64,000 nt of DNA from Alphaproteobacteria bacterium (lineage in GTDB: Bacteria; Pseudomonadota; Alphaproteobacteria; Rhodobacterales; Rhodobacteraceae). Positions 35,825 to 45,802 of the stretch are shown one piece after another. The notes beneath the pieces are model-generated. The model did no database searches. It had not been told where the DNA came from and worked only from the letters and a program-made list of their open reading frames with translations. The translations under genes were made by a program, and so were the position numbers. Each line of letters opens with the position of its first letter. Positions within the stretch are counted from its first letter, which is position 1. The DNA lies in contig JAUHXK010000004.1 of NCBI GenBank assembly GCA_030427405.1, positions 1 through 64,000 of the forward strand. The letters are read 5' to 3'.

Positions 35825-36397
35825 ATGCCGAAACTCGGAATGGAACCGATCCGGCGTGACGCAATTGTACGGGCGACGATTGCCGAACTGGGTTCAAAAA
35901 AATCCCTGGACGTGACGGTCAGTCAGATCGCGAAGCGGGCGGGTATGTCCAGCGCGTTGGCACATCATTACTTCGGCGGCAAAGACCAGATTTTCCTGGC
36001 TGCAATGCGCCGCATCCTGTCCGATTTCGGGGCCGAGGCCCGGGCCGAGCTGAAAGGCGCCAGCCCCCAAGAAAGAGCGCAGGCCATCATCCGGGCCTGT
36101 TTTGCGCCGTCTTGCTTTACACCGGATGTCATTGCCGCCTGGATGACGTTCTACGTCTTGGCCCAAACCAACAAAGACGCACTGCGATTGTGGCGGATCT
36201 ACCAGGCGCGGATCCGCTCGAACCTGGTTGACGCCCTGCGCCCGCACCTGAGCGACCCGACCGAAGCGGCCGAGAACATGATTGCGCTGATCGACGGGCT
36301 GTATATTCGCGCCGCCCTGAGCGCCCCGGAAGAGCCGCAACTGGCCGTCAGCCATGCGCTGCGCGTTCTCGATACCTTGCTCGAGGCTGAGAAATGA
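35825..36397 (+). CDS. betI: TetR-family repressor BetI
   Basis: The start at 35825 follows GGGAG; the track adds 4 codons. The 190-residue repressor begins MPKLGMEPIRRDAIVRATIAELGSKKSLDVTVSQIAKRAGMSSALAHHYFGGKDQIF, nearly the BetI consensus HTH. BetI senses choline and controls glycine-betaine synthesis for osmoprotection or catabolism. It overlaps betC by 4 bases, giving the rhizobial/roseobacter betI-betC order, and the operator sits just upstream (autoregulation). Confidence 0.95.
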   Translation: MPKLGMEPIRRDAIVRATIAELGSKKSLDVTVSQIAKRAGMSSALAHHYFGGKDQIFLAAMRRILSDFGAEARAELKGASPQERAQAIIRACFAPSCFTPDVIAAWMTFYVLAQTNKDALRLWRIYQARIRSNLVDALRPHLSDPTEAAENMIALIDGLYIRAALSAPEEPQLAVSHALRVLDTLLEAEK

Positions 36398-37902
36398 CAA
36401 AACCGAATATTCTGATCCTGATGGTGGATCAGTTGAACGGAACCCTGTTCCCTGACGGTCCCGCAGACTGGCTCCATGCGCCAAACCTCAGGAAGCTGGC
36501 CGACCGGTCCACCCGATTTGCTAACGCCTATACCGCCTCGCCGCTTTGCGCGCCGGGACGGGCGAGTTTTATGTCAGGTCAGTTGCCGTCACGGACTGGC
36601 GTGTACGACAACGCGGCCGAATTCCGCAGCGATATCCCCACCTACGCCCATCATTTGCGCCGGGCCGGGTATTACACCTGCCTGTCGGGCAAGATGCACT
36701 TTGTCGGTCCCGACCAGATGCACGGCTTCGAAGACCGTCTGACCACCGATATCTATCCCGCCGATTTCGGATGGACGCCCGACTACCGAAAGCCGGGCGA
36801 GCGGATCGATTGGTGGTATCACAACATGGGGTCTGTCACGGGCGCTGGCGTGGCCGAAATCTCCAACCAGATGGAATATGACGACGAGGTCGCCTATAAC
36901 GCCAAGGCCAAGCTGTACGATCTGGCCCGCGGCAAGGATCACCGCCCGTGGTGCCTGACCGTCAGCTTCACACATCCGCATGATCCCTACGTGGCCCGCC
37001 GAAAATACTGGGACCTCTACGAGGATTGCGAATACCTGCTGCCCAAGGTCCCAGACCTCGGATACGAGAACCAAGACCCGCATTCCAAGCGCATATTCGA
37101 CGCCAATGATTGGCGCAGCTTCGACATAACCGAGGAAGATATCCGCAAGTCACGCCGGGCCTATTTTGCCAATATCTCGTACCTTGACGACAAGATCGGC
37201 GAGATATTGGAGGTCCTGGAAACCACCCGGCAAGAGGCGATCATCCTCTTCGTTTCCGATCACGGCGACATGCTTGGCGAACGCGGTTTGTGGTTCAAGA
37301 TGAACTTCTTCGAGGGCTCGGCGCGTGTGCCCCTCATGATCAGCGCCCCCAACCTGCCCGCGACGCGCATCGACGCGCCGGTCTCGACAATCGACGTGAC
37401 CCCCACGCTTGGGGCTCTTGCAGGTGTCGACATGGCCGAGATCGCCCCCTGGACCGACGGCGAAGACCTGGTGCCGCTCGCCAAAGGCGGGGAACGCTCG
37501 GCGCCTGTCAGGATGGAATACGCCGCCGAGGCATCTTATGCGCCGCTTGTTTCCTTGCGGTATGGCAAGTGGAAATACACCCGCTGCGCCCTTGACCCTG
37601 ATCAGCTGTTCAACCTGGAAACCGATCCGCAAGAGCTGCACAACCTCGCCGAAAGCCCCGAACACGCGGGCACGCTGCAAACCTTGCGAGCCAAGTCCCA
37701 GGCGTACTGGAACCTGGATGATCTGGATGCGGATATCCGCGCCAGCCAGGCCCGCCGGTGGGTCGTATACGAGGCGCTGAGGCAGGGCGGGTATTACCCC
37801 TGGGACTATCAGCCCCTGCAAAAAGCATCAGAGCGCTACATGCGCAACCATATGGATCTGAACACGGTCGAGGAAAGCCAACGCTACCCGCGGGGGGAGT
37901 GA
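36394..37902 (+). CDS. betC: Choline-sulfatase
   Basis: The 502-residue alkaline-phosphatase-fold sulfatase hydrolyses choline-O-sulfate to choline and sulfate. The active-site motif [11 protein letters not shown] holds Cys52, which anaerobic-type or FGE-type enzymes convert to formylglycine. Metal-binding MVDQLNG near the N-terminus and [15 protein letters not shown] are also present. There is no signal peptide, so the enzyme is cytosolic, in line with S. meliloti BetC. Coupled translation with betI and the downstream betA makes the pathway clear. Confidence 0.95.
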   Translation: MTKPNILILMVDQLNGTLFPDGPADWLHAPNLRKLADRSTRFANAYTASPLCAPGRASFMSGQLPSRTGVYDNAAEFRSDIPTYAHHLRRAGYYTCLSGKMHFVGPDQMHGFEDRLTTDIYPADFGWTPDYRKPGERIDWWYHNMGSVTGAGVAEISNQMEYDDEVAYNAKAKLYDLARGKDHRPWCLTVSFTHPHDPYVARRKYWDLYEDCEYLLPKVPDLGYENQDPHSKRIFDANDWRSFDITEEDIRKSRRAYFANISYLDDKIGEILEVLETTRQEAIILFVSDHGDMLGERGLWFKMNFFEGSARVPLMISAPNLPATRIDAPVSTIDVTPTLGALAGVDMAEIAPWTDGEDLVPLAKGGERSAPVRMEYAAEASYAPLVSLRYGKWKYTRCALDPDQLFNLETDPQELHNLAESPEHAGTLQTLRAKSQAYWNLDDLDADIRASQARRWVVYEALRQGGYYPWDYQPLQKASERYMRNHMDLNTVEESQRYPRGE

Positions 37903-37975
37903 CCGTTTCATCTTTTCGAAAATACTCTCGCCGAAGGCTATTCTTGCACGCCCGGCGGGCCAGGGAGTCGTAACC

Positions 37976-39634
37976 ATGGAAGCAGATTTTGTCATCGTCG
38001 GCGCAGGGTCCGCCGGTTGTGCGATGGCCTACCGGCTAAGCGAGGCAGGCGCCTCGGTTCTGGTGGTGGAACATGGCGGTACGGATGCCGGACCGTTCAT
38101 CCAGATGCCGGCGGCGCTCAGCTATCCGATGAACATGTCCCGCTATGATTGGGGGTATTCGTCCGAACCCGAACCGCACCTGAATAATCGTCGCCTGGCC
38201 TGTCCGCGGGGCAAGGTGATCGGCGGGTCTTCGTCGATCAACGGCATGGTCTATGTCCGGGGCCACGCGCGTGATTTCGATACATGGGCCGAGATGGGCG
38301 CCGACGGATGGGCCTATGCTGACGTGCTGCCCTATTTCAAACGGATGGAGACATGGCATGACGGCGGCCATGGTGGTGATCCGGCGTGGCGCGGCACGGA
38401 TGGGCCGCTCCATGTTTCGCGCGGCCCCCGCGCCAACCCTTTGTTCCAGGCCTTCGTCGATGCAGGTCGCCAGGCAGGTTACCAAGTGACTGATGACTAT
38501 AACGGCCAAAAGCAAGAAGGTTTTGGCCCCATGGAACAGACCGTCTGGAAGGGCAGGCGCTGGTCCGCGGCCAACGCCTATCTCAAGCCCGCGCTGAAGC
38601 GGCAAAACTGCGCGGTCATCCGTGGACTGGCCGCGCGCGTGGTGATCGAAGATGGCCGGGCCACCGGTGTCGAGGTGATCCGGGGTGCTCAGCGTCAGAT
38701 TGTACGTGCCCGGCGGGAAGTGGTCCTTGCCGCGTCGTCGATAAATTCGCCGAAGCTGCTGATGTTGTCTGGCATCGGACCTGCCGCGCATCTGGCCGAG
38801 CACGGCGTCAAGGTGATCGCCGACCGACCCGGCGTCGGTGCCAACCTTCAGGACCATCTCGAACTATATATTCAGCAGGCGTCGCTGCAGCCGATCACGC
38901 TCTATAAACACTGGAATCTGGTCAGCAAGGGGCTGATCGGGGCGCAATGGCTGTTTACCAAGACCGGTCTTGGCGCGTCCAACCAGTTTGAAAGCGCGGC
39001 CTTCATCCGGTCAAAGGCGGGTGTCGAATATCCCGACATTCAATACCATTTCCTGCCCATCGCGGTACGCTATGATGGCAAGGTTGCAGCGGAAGGCCAC
39101 GGGTTCCAGGCCCATGTCGGACCGATGCGGTCCCCGTCGCGCGGATCAGTGACCTTGCGATCAGCGGATGCCGCCGAAGCACCGGTCATCCGGTTCAACT
39201 ACATGAGCCATGATGAGGACTGGGAAGATTTTCGCACCTGTATTCGCCTGACCCGCGAGATTTTCGGGCAGGATGCTTTTGCCCCGTTTGCGGGTGCCGA
39301 AATTCAACCCGGCGCGGCGGTGCAATCGGATGCAGAACTGGACGCGTTCATCGCCGAACACGCCGAAAGCGCATTTCACCCTTGCGGGACATGCCGAATG
39401 GGGCGCGCGGGCGACCCTGCCGCGGTTGTGGACCCCAAGGCCCGGGTGATTGGTGTGGACGGGTTGCGGGTCGCCGACAGCTCAATCTTTCCGCAGATAA
39501 CAAATGGCAACCTGAACGCTCCGTCGATCATGGTTGGGGAAAAAGTGTCCGACCTTCTGCTGGACCGGGGCGCATTGCCACCGGCGAATGATCGCCCCTG
39601 GATACATCCGGATTGGGCGAATGCGCAGCGGTGA
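37976..39634 (+). CDS. betA: Choline dehydrogenase
   Basis: The 552-residue GMC-family flavoenzyme oxidises choline to betaine aldehyde. The FAD motif is [31 protein letters not shown], followed by [33 protein letters not shown]. The C-terminal catalytic block is [60 protein letters not shown], with the catalytic His in SAFHP. betB, usually between betC and betA, is not in this operon. A 73-base gap with a degenerate repeat-like segment separates it from betC. Confidence 0.94.
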   Translation: MEADFVIVGAGSAGCAMAYRLSEAGASVLVVEHGGTDAGPFIQMPAALSYPMNMSRYDWGYSSEPEPHLNNRRLACPRGKVIGGSSSINGMVYVRGHARDFDTWAEMGADGWAYADVLPYFKRMETWHDGGHGGDPAWRGTDGPLHVSRGPRANPLFQAFVDAGRQAGYQVTDDYNGQKQEGFGPMEQTVWKGRRWSAANAYLKPALKRQNCAVIRGLAARVVIEDGRATGVEVIRGAQRQIVRARREVVLAASSINSPKLLMLSGIGPAAHLAEHGVKVIADRPGVGANLQDHLELYIQQASLQPITLYKHWNLVSKGLIGAQWLFTKTGLGASNQFESAAFIRSKAGVEYPDIQYHFLPIAVRYDGKVAAEGHGFQAHVGPMRSPSRGSVTLRSADAAEAPVIRFNYMSHDEDWEDFRTCIRLTREIFGQDAFAPFAGAEIQPGAAVQSDAELDAFIAEHAESAFHPCGTCRMGRAGDPAAVVDPKARVIGVDGLRVADSSIFPQITNGNLNAPSIMVGEKVSDLLLDRGALPPANDRPWIHPDWANAQR

Positions 39635-39732
39635 AATCGCGATGACCCAGGGTGATTTTGATCGTGGTCAAGGTGGTCTTTGGGGCTGGTCGGTATGGTT
39701 GGGGCGCATTCACCAATAAGGAGCGAACAGGA

Positions 39733-39972
39733 ATGTCCCATACCCCGCACGAGCTGGCCGAAGAATTCCCGGACAAGGTGGATTTGATGAGCCAGCTCAA
39801 GCAAACCGATGCTCATTTTGCCCGGCTTGCGGATGAGTATCACGACATCAACCGCATCGTTCACCGTGCGGAAACCAATGTTGAGCCGATGGAAGAACTG
39901 GCCGAGGGCGAGATGCGCAAGAAACGCGCCGTGCTCAAGGATGAAATCTGGGCGATTCTGTCCAGGGCCTGA
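39733..39972 (+). CDS. YdcH family (DUF465) small protein
   Basis: The ATG at 39733 gives 79 residues; the track adds 27 codons. The sequence MSHTPHELAEEFPDKVDLMSQLKQTDAHFARLADEYHDINRIVHRAETNVEPMEELAEGEMRKKRAVLKDEIWAILSRA is an all-helical coiled-coil hairpin of the DUF465/YdcH family, which is widespread in proteobacteria and of unknown function. It lies between betA and a composite repeat and converges on pccR. Confidence 0.9.
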   Translation: MSHTPHELAEEFPDKVDLMSQLKQTDAHFARLADEYHDINRIVHRAETNVEPMEELAEGEMRKKRAVLKDEIWAILSRA

Positions 39973-39982
39973 CAAAAAGAAG

Positions 39983-40046
39983 CGGGGGCTCTGCCCCCGT
40001 CGCGGCAAGCCGCGACTCCCCCGGGATATTTGTGGGCCAGGTGAAG
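39983..40046 (+). repeat. Composite intergenic repeat, copy C
   Basis: Hairpin CGGGGGC/GCCCCCG (loop TCT), then hairpin GTCGCGGC/GCCGCGAC (loop AA), then core TCCCCCGGGATATTTGTGGGCCAGGTGAAG. It fills nearly all of the space between convergent ydcH-type and pccR stops, so it probably serves both as 3' end. Confidence 0.75.
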
Positions 40047-40047
40047 A

Positions 40048-41448
40048 TCAGGTGACTTCGTAGGGAAGCGTGCCGCGTTTATGGGCGTCGATGGTCAATC
40101 GTCGCTCGAGCGGCGGGACCGAGCGCTGATGGCAGTTTTGGCGCTCGCATATCCGGCAGGAAATGCCAATCGGTTCGTAGGCGCTGGCGTTGTTTATGTC
40201 GAGATTGTCGGCATAGACCAGTGCATCGGCGTGACGGATCTCGCACCCCAGGGCAATGGCATAGCGGCGCACGGGCGCGCCGAACGAGCCGCCGGATTTC
40301 GATATGTCGCGCGCCAGAGAGATATAGCGCACCCCGTCTGGGGTTTCGGCCAGTTGCCGCAGGAAATGCCCGGGCGTTTCAAAGGCCCGGTGGACGTTCC
40401 ACAAGGGGCAGGCCCCGCCGAACCGGGCGAATTGCAGCCGCGTGGCCGAGTGGCGTTTGGTGATTGTGCCGGCCTGATCGACCCGAACGAAGAAAAAAGG
40501 AACACCCTTGGCGCCGGGGCGTTGCAGGGTCGAGAGGCGATGCGCGACCTGTTCGACCGAGGCCCCGAACCGGTTGCTGAGTACTTCGAGGTCGTGGCGG
40601 GCGTCCTGTGCCGCCGCCAGAAAAGCGGAATAGGGCATAAGCGATGCGCCAGCAAAATAATTGGCCAGGCCGATCTTGGCGATTGCGCGGGCCTCGTCAC
40701 TTTGGAACCTGGCAAAGTCCAGGGTTGCCTCTAGCAGTTTGTCCTGACTGATCAGGGCAACCTGCAGCAACATCTGAAATACCTGGGTTTGCGGTGCGGC
40801 GCGTGACGAAAGTTGCAATGTCCGCCCGGATGCGTCGAAGCTGCGCATCGTTTCGACGTCGGTAAATGTGACGTTTACCCCCCGCTCGGCCAGGCTGTTG
40901 AGCGCGGCCTGGCGAATGCCTCCGGGGCCTTCGGCGCGCGCGGCAAACCGTTCTGCGGCACGGTCGACCGCGTCGATATAGTTGTCGCAATAGTGGAAAA
41001 AGTCGCGCACCTCTTCCCAGGGGCTGGCCTGAATTCGGGCATCCTCGCGCCCCAGCGCCTCGTCCAGAGACGCCAGGCGTTCATGGGTTTGGCGATAGGC
41101 CTTGTGCAGTTCGATAAAGGCCCGTGCCAGCGCCGGTGCGTTTGATGCGGTGAGCCGCAAATCGGCGAGCGGCGGGGTCGCGTCGGCGAATACCGGGTCT
41201 GCCAACGCCTCGCGCATGTCTGATATCAACCGCTCGCTGTCACCGGTGCTGAGCTCGGTGACATCCATCCCGAATTCCTGCGCCAATGCCAGCACAACCG
41301 TCGTTGATATGGGACGGTTGTTGTTTTCCATCTGGTTGAGATACGGCAGCGAAACACCGAGTTTTGTTGCGAAATCCTTTTGTGTCAGCGACAGACGGGT
41401 GCGCATTTCGCGCAGTTTCGCACCGGCATAGAGTTTCTGGGTTGGCAT
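40048..41448 (-). CDS. pccR: ScfR-family regulator PccR of propionyl-CoA assimilation
   Basis: The 466-residue regulator has an N-terminal XRE HTH (KLREMRTRLSLTQKDFATKLGVSLPYLNQMENNNRPISTTVVLALAQEFG). A central ImmA/IrrE-like region and a C-terminal DUF2083 domain with Cys clusters (FGGACPLWNVHRAFETPGHF and ISCRICERQNCHQRSVPPLERR) follow. This is the short-chain fatty acyl-CoA regulator layout of Rhodobacter PccR and actinobacterial RamB. It lies two genes from pccB, the expected target. TTTGCAAA-type sites precede both genes, so autoregulation and control of pccB are likely. Confidence 0.9.
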   Translation of the reverse strand: MPTQKLYAGAKLREMRTRLSLTQKDFATKLGVSLPYLNQMENNNRPISTTVVLALAQEFGMDVTELSTGDSERLISDMREALADPVFADATPPLADLRLTASNAPALARAFIELHKAYRQTHERLASLDEALGREDARIQASPWEEVRDFFHYCDNYIDAVDRAAERFAARAEGPGGIRQAALNSLAERGVNVTFTDVETMRSFDASGRTLQLSSRAAPQTQVFQMLLQVALISQDKLLEATLDFARFQSDEARAIAKIGLANYFAGASLMPYSAFLAAAQDARHDLEVLSNRFGASVEQVAHRLSTLQRPGAKGVPFFFVRVDQAGTITKRHSATRLQFARFGGACPLWNVHRAFETPGHFLRQLAETPDGVRYISLARDISKSGGSFGAPVRRYAIALGCEIRHADALVYADNLDINNASAYEPIGISCRICERQNCHQRSVPPLERRLTIDAHKRGTLPYEVT

Positions 41449-41486
41449 CGCGATTCTTTGCAGCTTTCCTGTTGTGGAAGGCTAAC

Positions 41487-41506
41487 TTTGCAAATAGCGA
41501 TGCGCA
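41487..41506. promoter_or_regulatory. TTTGCA-N8-TGCGCA site upstream of pccR
   Basis: TTTGCAAATAGCGATGCGCA lies 38 bases upstream of the pccR start. The same two half-sites with the same 8-base spacing occur at 45803-45822 before the lipoprotein-pccA unit. ScfR regulators (RamB, PccR) bind TTTGCAAA-type motifs, so this is a candidate autoregulatory site. Confidence 0.55.
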
Positions 41507-41513
41507 AGGTGGG

Positions 41514-42719
41514 CTATAGGCCGAGCCTGCGTTCCCGCCGGATCACGCCGCTGATTGCGAAAATCGCCAGGACCGCTGTTGTCAGCATCAACCAAAGCAA
41601 GGGCATCGCGCCGGTTTCGCGGGTCAAAAGGGCGCCTGCAAGTGCGCTCAGGGCAGCGCCGCCGCCCAGCATGATCGCGCCGCTCAGCCCAGAGGCCGTG
41701 GCCGCCAGGTGTGGGCGGACCGACAGCGACCCGGCTGTGGCGTTTGGTATCGACATGCCGTTGCCCAGGCCAACAAATGTCATGAAGCCGAAAAAGCTGA
41801 GCTCGGTTCCAAATCCGGAAAGAAACAAGATTGCCGAAAGCCCGATGCCGATTGCATTCAGCCAGCACCCCCACAGCACCATCCGGTTGACGCCGAACCG
41901 CACCGAGTATCGGCCGCTGATGAAATTGCCGAAGAAATACCCGACCGCAGGTGCGCCGAAATAGATGCCAACCTCGGCCGCGGACAGGCCAAAAACCTCG
42001 GTTCCGATAAAGGGCGCGCCGCCGAGATAGGCAAAAAACGCTCCCGACGACAAGGCCGACGACAGAGCGTATCCCCAAAACCGGGGTGAGGTCAGCAGCT
42101 CGGGGTATTCGCGGAATTGTTGCAGCAGGGTCTTGCCGCTTTTGGCCGATGTTTCCCCGAAATCAAGATAGGTGAGTGCAAAGGCAAAGGCGGCCAATCC
42201 GAAGGGCAGCCAGAAATTGGCCTTCCATCCAAAGGCCTCTTCGAGCAATCCGCCAATGGCCGGGCCGATCATCGGGACCACGGCCATGCCCATCGTGACA
42301 TAGCCGATCATCGACGCGGCCTGGTCCTGGTCGTACATGTCCCTGACAGCAGCCCGGCTGAGAACCATGCCGACGACCACGACGGCCTGACACATGCGAA
42401 AGACCAGAAACGCCTGGACGCTGGGCGCATAGATGCAGCCTAATGTTGCAAGCAGGAACAGCCCGAGCCCCCACAACAGCACGGGCCTTCGCCCGGCGTT
42501 GTCGGCGATGGGTCCGATCAGAATTTGCAGGACGGCATTGACCATCAGATAGAGCGCGATGGACAATTGCATTAGCTTGTAGTCGGCCTCGAAATAGAGC
42601 GCCATGAAGGGCAGGCTGGGCAGGAACAGGTTCATGCTCAGCGCGGATAGCCCTGACAACAGGACGAGTGTTGCAAGCGTCGGCGGTGTGCGACTGATAG
42701 TGGGCGAACTGAACTGCAT
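41514..42719 (-). CDS. Bcr/CflA-family multidrug exporter
   Basis: The 401-residue MFS protein has twelve hydrophobic segments and the Bcr/CflA pattern: LSALSMNLFLPSLPFMALYF in helix 1, QILIGPIADNAGRRPVLLWGLGLF as the loop 2-3 motif A, and RAAVRDMYDQDQAASMIGYVTMGMAVVPMIGPAIGGLLEE in the motif C region. It is an antiporter for drugs or metabolites. It sits between pccR and pccB, where in related clusters regulator and target are closer together; a functional link to propionyl-CoA is not evident. Confidence 0.88.
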   Translation of the reverse strand: MQFSSPTISRTPPTLATLVLLSGLSALSMNLFLPSLPFMALYFEADYKLMQLSIALYLMVNAVLQILIGPIADNAGRRPVLLWGLGLFLLATLGCIYAPSVQAFLVFRMCQAVVVVGMVLSRAAVRDMYDQDQAASMIGYVTMGMAVVPMIGPAIGGLLEEAFGWKANFWLPFGLAAFAFALTYLDFGETSAKSGKTLLQQFREYPELLTSPRFWGYALSSALSSGAFFAYLGGAPFIGTEVFGLSAAEVGIYFGAPAVGYFFGNFISGRYSVRFGVNRMVLWGCWLNAIGIGLSAILFLSGFGTELSFFGFMTFVGLGNGMSIPNATAGSLSVRPHLAATASGLSGAIMLGGGAALSALAGALLTRETGAMPLLWLMLTTAVLAIFAISGVIRRERRLGL

Positions 42720-42779
42720 GGTTCACTCTTAGTGCGGGCAATCGGGAAATGCCATGCACATTGTTCTGCGGTGAAGAAA

Positions 42780-42832
42780 TTTGCTGATTTGCACTTTATA
42801 ATTGGATTGTTTTCAAAGTTTTGCAAATTTGC
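42780..42832 (+). promoter_or_regulatory. pccB promoter with repeated TTTGC half-sites
   Basis: TTTGC occurs at 42780 and 42788 (8 bases apart) directly before a perfect TATAAT at 42797-42802. It recurs as TTTGCAAA at 42820 and TTTGC at 42828 (again 8 apart). No -35 consensus is seen, which suits an activator-dependent promoter with PccR bound next to RNA polymerase. The ATG of pccB is at 42901. Confidence 0.55.
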
Positions 42833-42900
42833 CGAAAAAGGCTTTGGTCCGCCGCTGTGCCCCGGTATTGTCCAGCCAGATTTCACAGGGGACTATCGTG

Positions 42901-44433
42901 ATGAAGGACATCCTTTCCGAGCTGGAAAGCCGCCGCGAGAATGCGCGGCTGGGAGGCGGCCAAAAACGGATCGACGCACAGCATGCGCGCGGCAAGCTGA
43001 CTGCGCGCGAGCGGATCGACCTTTTGGTGGACGAGGGCAGCTTTGAAGAATTCGACATGTTCGTCAGTCACCGCTGCACCGATTTCGGGATGGAGAAACA
43101 AAAGCCTGCCGGTGACGGCGTCGTTACCGGGTGGGGTACGATCAACGGGCGGATGGTCTATGTGTTCAGCCAGGATTTCACCGTGTTTGGCGGGTCTCTG
43201 TCCGAAACGCATGCGCAGAAGATTTGCAAGATCATGGATATGGCCATGCAGAACGGTGCGCCTGTCATCGGGATCAACGATTCGGGCGGTGCGCGCATCC
43301 AAGAGGGCGTGGCCTCGCTGGCGGGATATGCCGAGGTGTTTCAGCGCAACATCATGGCCTCTGGGGTCGTGCCGCAGATCAGCGTAATCATGGGCCCTTG
43401 CGCGGGTGGCGCCGTATACAGCCCCGCGATGACCGACTTCATCTTCATGGTCAAGGACACGTCCTATATGTTCGTGACCGGCCCGGATGTGGTTAAGACA
43501 GTGACCAACGAAGTGGTCACGGCCGAGGAATTGGGCGGTGCGTCAACCCATACGCGCAAATCATCCGTTGCCGATGGCGCGTTTGAAAACGACGTCGAAG
43601 CGCTGGCCGAGGTTCGCCGGCTGGTCGATTTCCTGCCACTGAACAACAAGGAAAAGCCGCCGGTGCGCCCGTTCTTCGACGAGCCGGATCGTATCGAGGC
43701 CTCGCTGGACACGCTTGTTCCTGAAAACCCCAATACCCCCTACGACATGAAAGAGCTGATCACCAAGGTGGCGGATGAGGGGGATTTTTATGAAATTCAG
43801 GAAGATTACGCCAAGAATATCATAACCGGGTTCATCCGCCTGGAAGGGCAGACCGTGGGCGTCGTTGCAAACCAGCCGATGGTGCTGGCCGGGTGTCTGG
43901 ATATCGACAGCAGCCGCAAGGCCGCGCGTTTTGTCCGGTTCTGCGACTGTTTCGAGATTCCGATCCTGACTTTCGTGGACGTTCCGGGCTTTCTGCCCGG
44001 AACCAGCCAGGAATATGGCGGCGTGATCAAGCATGGCGCAAAGTTGTTGTTTGCTTACGGAGAGGCCACGGTGCCAAAGGTGACCGTGATCACGCGCAAG
44101 GCCTATGGTGGGGCCTATGACGTCATGGCGTCCAAGCATTTGCGCGGCGATTTCAACTATGCCTGGCCAACCGCGGAAATCGCGGTAATGGGAGCCAAGG
44201 GCGCGACCGAAATCATCCATCGCGCCGACCTGGGCGATGCCGAGAAGATCGCGCAGCATACACAGGATTACGAAGACCGTTTTGCCAACCCGTTTGTTGC
44301 GGCCGAGCGCGGCTTTATCGACGAGGTGATCATGCCGCAATCGACCCGGCGCCGGGTGTCGCGGGCCTTTGCCAGCCTGCGGAACAAGCAGCTCAAGAAC
44401 CCGTGGAAGAAGCACGACAATATCCCGCTGTAA
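42901..44433 (+). CDS. pccB: Propionyl-CoA carboxylase carboxyltransferase (beta) subunit
   Basis: The ATG at 42901 gives 510 residues ([52 protein letters not shown]); the track start 33 codons upstream lies in the promoter. It transfers carboxyl from biotin to propionyl-CoA, forming (S)-methylmalonyl-CoA. Both crotonase-fold halves are present: [24 protein letters not shown] and [16 protein letters not shown] for the N half, [32 protein letters not shown] and [18 protein letters not shown] for the C half. The alpha subunit is encoded 1.8 kb downstream. Confidence 0.97.
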   Translation: MKDILSELESRRENARLGGGQKRIDAQHARGKLTARERIDLLVDEGSFEEFDMFVSHRCTDFGMEKQKPAGDGVVTGWGTINGRMVYVFSQDFTVFGGSLSETHAQKICKIMDMAMQNGAPVIGINDSGGARIQEGVASLAGYAEVFQRNIMASGVVPQISVIMGPCAGGAVYSPAMTDFIFMVKDTSYMFVTGPDVVKTVTNEVVTAEELGGASTHTRKSSVADGAFENDVEALAEVRRLVDFLPLNNKEKPPVRPFFDEPDRIEASLDTLVPENPNTPYDMKELITKVADEGDFYEIQEDYAKNIITGFIRLEGQTVGVVANQPMVLAGCLDIDSSRKAARFVRFCDCFEIPILTFVDVPGFLPGTSQEYGGVIKHGAKLLFAYGEATVPKVTVITRKAYGGAYDVMASKHLRGDFNYAWPTAEIAVMGAKGATEIIHRADLGDAEKIAQHTQDYEDRFANPFVAAERGFIDEVIMPQSTRRRVSRAFASLRNKQLKNPWKKHDNIPL

Positions 44434-44501
44434 GCCGGACTTGCCCTGGTGACCGGGGCGTTCGCAAAGCGCAGGTTGGACAATTGACATAAAACTGTTA
44501 C

Positions 44502-44987
44502 ATGCTCAGGCCGGATAGACATAGAACAGCGCAGGCAAAGATCGCCGCGCCCGCGACCCCGGATGGAGGAGCCCGCTTCTGGTGGGTCCGGGGTCGCGCC
44601 CTGTTTTTTGCGGTTTTGCTGAGTTTCGCGCCCGGTTTTGCAACGGCTGGCAATCTGTTGCCGGTGCCGTCAGGCCAGGATGTGGAACTGAGCGATGTTC
44701 TGCTGGACAACAATCCCGGCGAATTATGGGTCAGGTTTCGGTTCGTCGCGCCGAAAATCGGAGCAACCGTAGGGCGGATCGGCTATGATGTTGCGTCGAT
44801 AGATATGGCGCATCTGTGCGAGACATTGGCGGTTCCCTATGTGGCCCAGCATCAACTTGAGCCCGCGCTGGTCGTGATATCAATGTCGGATCGCGCGGTT
44901 GAATTTGGCCGCACGGCGCCCGATGCCACGCAGTTTTTCGAAGCCTATCGCCTTGAGCAGGCCCGGTGCATCTGGGAGGGGCTTTGA
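44502..44987 (+). CDS. Conserved exported protein of unknown function
   Basis: The 161-residue ORF has a hydrophobic segment at residues ~33-50 (ALFFAVLLSFAPGFATAG) that reads as a signal peptide after a basic N-terminus. The real start may be later than the track start. The mature part (NLLPVPSGQDVELSDVLLDNNPGELWVRFRFVAPKIG...) has two Cys and ends ARCIWEGL. I recall similar unnamed proteins between pccB and pccA in Rhodobacteraceae, but this was not checked by search. A strong GGAGGGG precedes the next ATG. Confidence 0.6.
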   Translation: MLRPDRHRTAQAKIAAPATPDGGARFWWVRGRALFFAVLLSFAPGFATAGNLLPVPSGQDVELSDVLLDNNPGELWVRFRFVAPKIGATVGRIGYDVASIDMAHLCETLAVPYVAQHQLEPALVVISMSDRAVEFGRTAPDATQFFEAYRLEQARCIWEGL

Positions 44988-44989
44988 CC

Positions 44990-45127
44990 ATGCCCGCCAA
45001 GCTTTGTAACGCCCAACCCGGTTCGGTGACACAAGCCCGGATAGTGGCACGCAGGTTGGCAGGGGCTGACCAGCGCAATTTGAATGCATGTACCGCAGGT
45101 CCGGTACAAGAGGTAAAACCATGTTGA
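44990..45127 (+). CDS. Possible 45-codon ORF
   Basis: An ATG 2 bases after the preceding stop has a good GGGAGGGG ribosome site 9 bases upstream. It opens a 45-codon frame (MPAKLCNAQPGSVTQARIVARR...) that ends 7 bases into the next gene. Overlap with the next start would couple translation. The composition is not strongly protein-like and there is no domain, so it may only be a coupling ORF or chance. Confidence 0.22.
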   Translation: MPAKLCNAQPGSVTQARIVARRLAGADQRNLNACTAGPVQEVKPC

Positions 45128-45474
45128 AACATCGCGGGTTTCCCGGTCGTCTACCCGGAACCGATTTCCAGTTCACGATCCGGCGGGCAAATCCCAAGGG
45201 GGTCACGCCTTTGACCGTGCGCGAACGGTTTCGCGACCGCAAACCGGCCGACAAGCGCGCCGATGTCGGGTTTCTCGAGGCGTTGTGGAACCAGTTCGGG
45301 GACCAGCCGTTTGAACGCGGCAACCTGGATGCCGGGCGCCTGAGCTGGCTTTTTGGACGCGAAGTTGTTCCCGCCGAAGATCCGTTTGATCCGGCAAGCT
45401 ATGACGCCCTTTTGGTGATCGACCTGCCCGCCGCGCGGCAGTCCTTCCCTGACCTTTTCAAGGATGTGCCGTGA
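45121..45474 (+). CDS. Conserved hypothetical protein in the pcc cluster
   Basis: The ATG at 45121 behind AAGAGG gives 117 residues; the track adds 11 codons. The protein is soluble, with a basic N-terminal half (MLKHRGFPGRLPGTDFQFTIRRANPKGVTPLTVRERFRDRKPADKRADVGFLEALWNQF) and an acidic C-terminal half (EVVPAEDPFDPASYDALLVIDLPAARQSFPDLFKDVP). No known domain is recognised. Its place between pccB and pccA suggests a link to carboxylase function or regulation, but no activity is inferred. Confidence 0.6.
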   Translation: MLKHRGFPGRLPGTDFQFTIRRANPKGVTPLTVRERFRDRKPADKRADVGFLEALWNQFGDQPFERGNLDAGRLSWLFGREVVPAEDPFDPASYDALLVIDLPAARQSFPDLFKDVP

Positions 45475-45537
45475 ACATGACGGGTCCGGTTGGGCATAAA
45501 CTGTTGCGCGAAAACCCGGATTCGGGGCGGCGCCTAG

Positions 45538-45558
45538 GCGCAATTCTGCGCGTGTTTT
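45538..45558 (+). terminator. Candidate terminator after the pccB unit
   Basis: GCGCA/TGCGC pairs across ATTC and is followed by GTGTTTTTG. It overlaps a perfect 12-base palindrome GCGCCTAGGCGC at 45530-45541. Confidence 0.5.
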
Positions 45559-45802
45559 TGCCATATGGGCAGAATTCAGCCGGAATCCCGGATGGAAACA
45601 ATCATGTGTTGGCGGGCAAAATTGTGCCGTGCAAGGTGGCTGGGCTGTGCGGCTCTGTTTTGCCTGCGTCGCATGTGCACCTACTATTCCGTACCCCTTC
45701 CTTCCGCGGGCAGGCATGTGTTCCCCACGTTGTCCTGCCCGCGTTTTTCTTTGCCCCGGACATAGGCGAAAAGCAGCAAAAACCTGCGCATAATGCGGTT
45801 GG

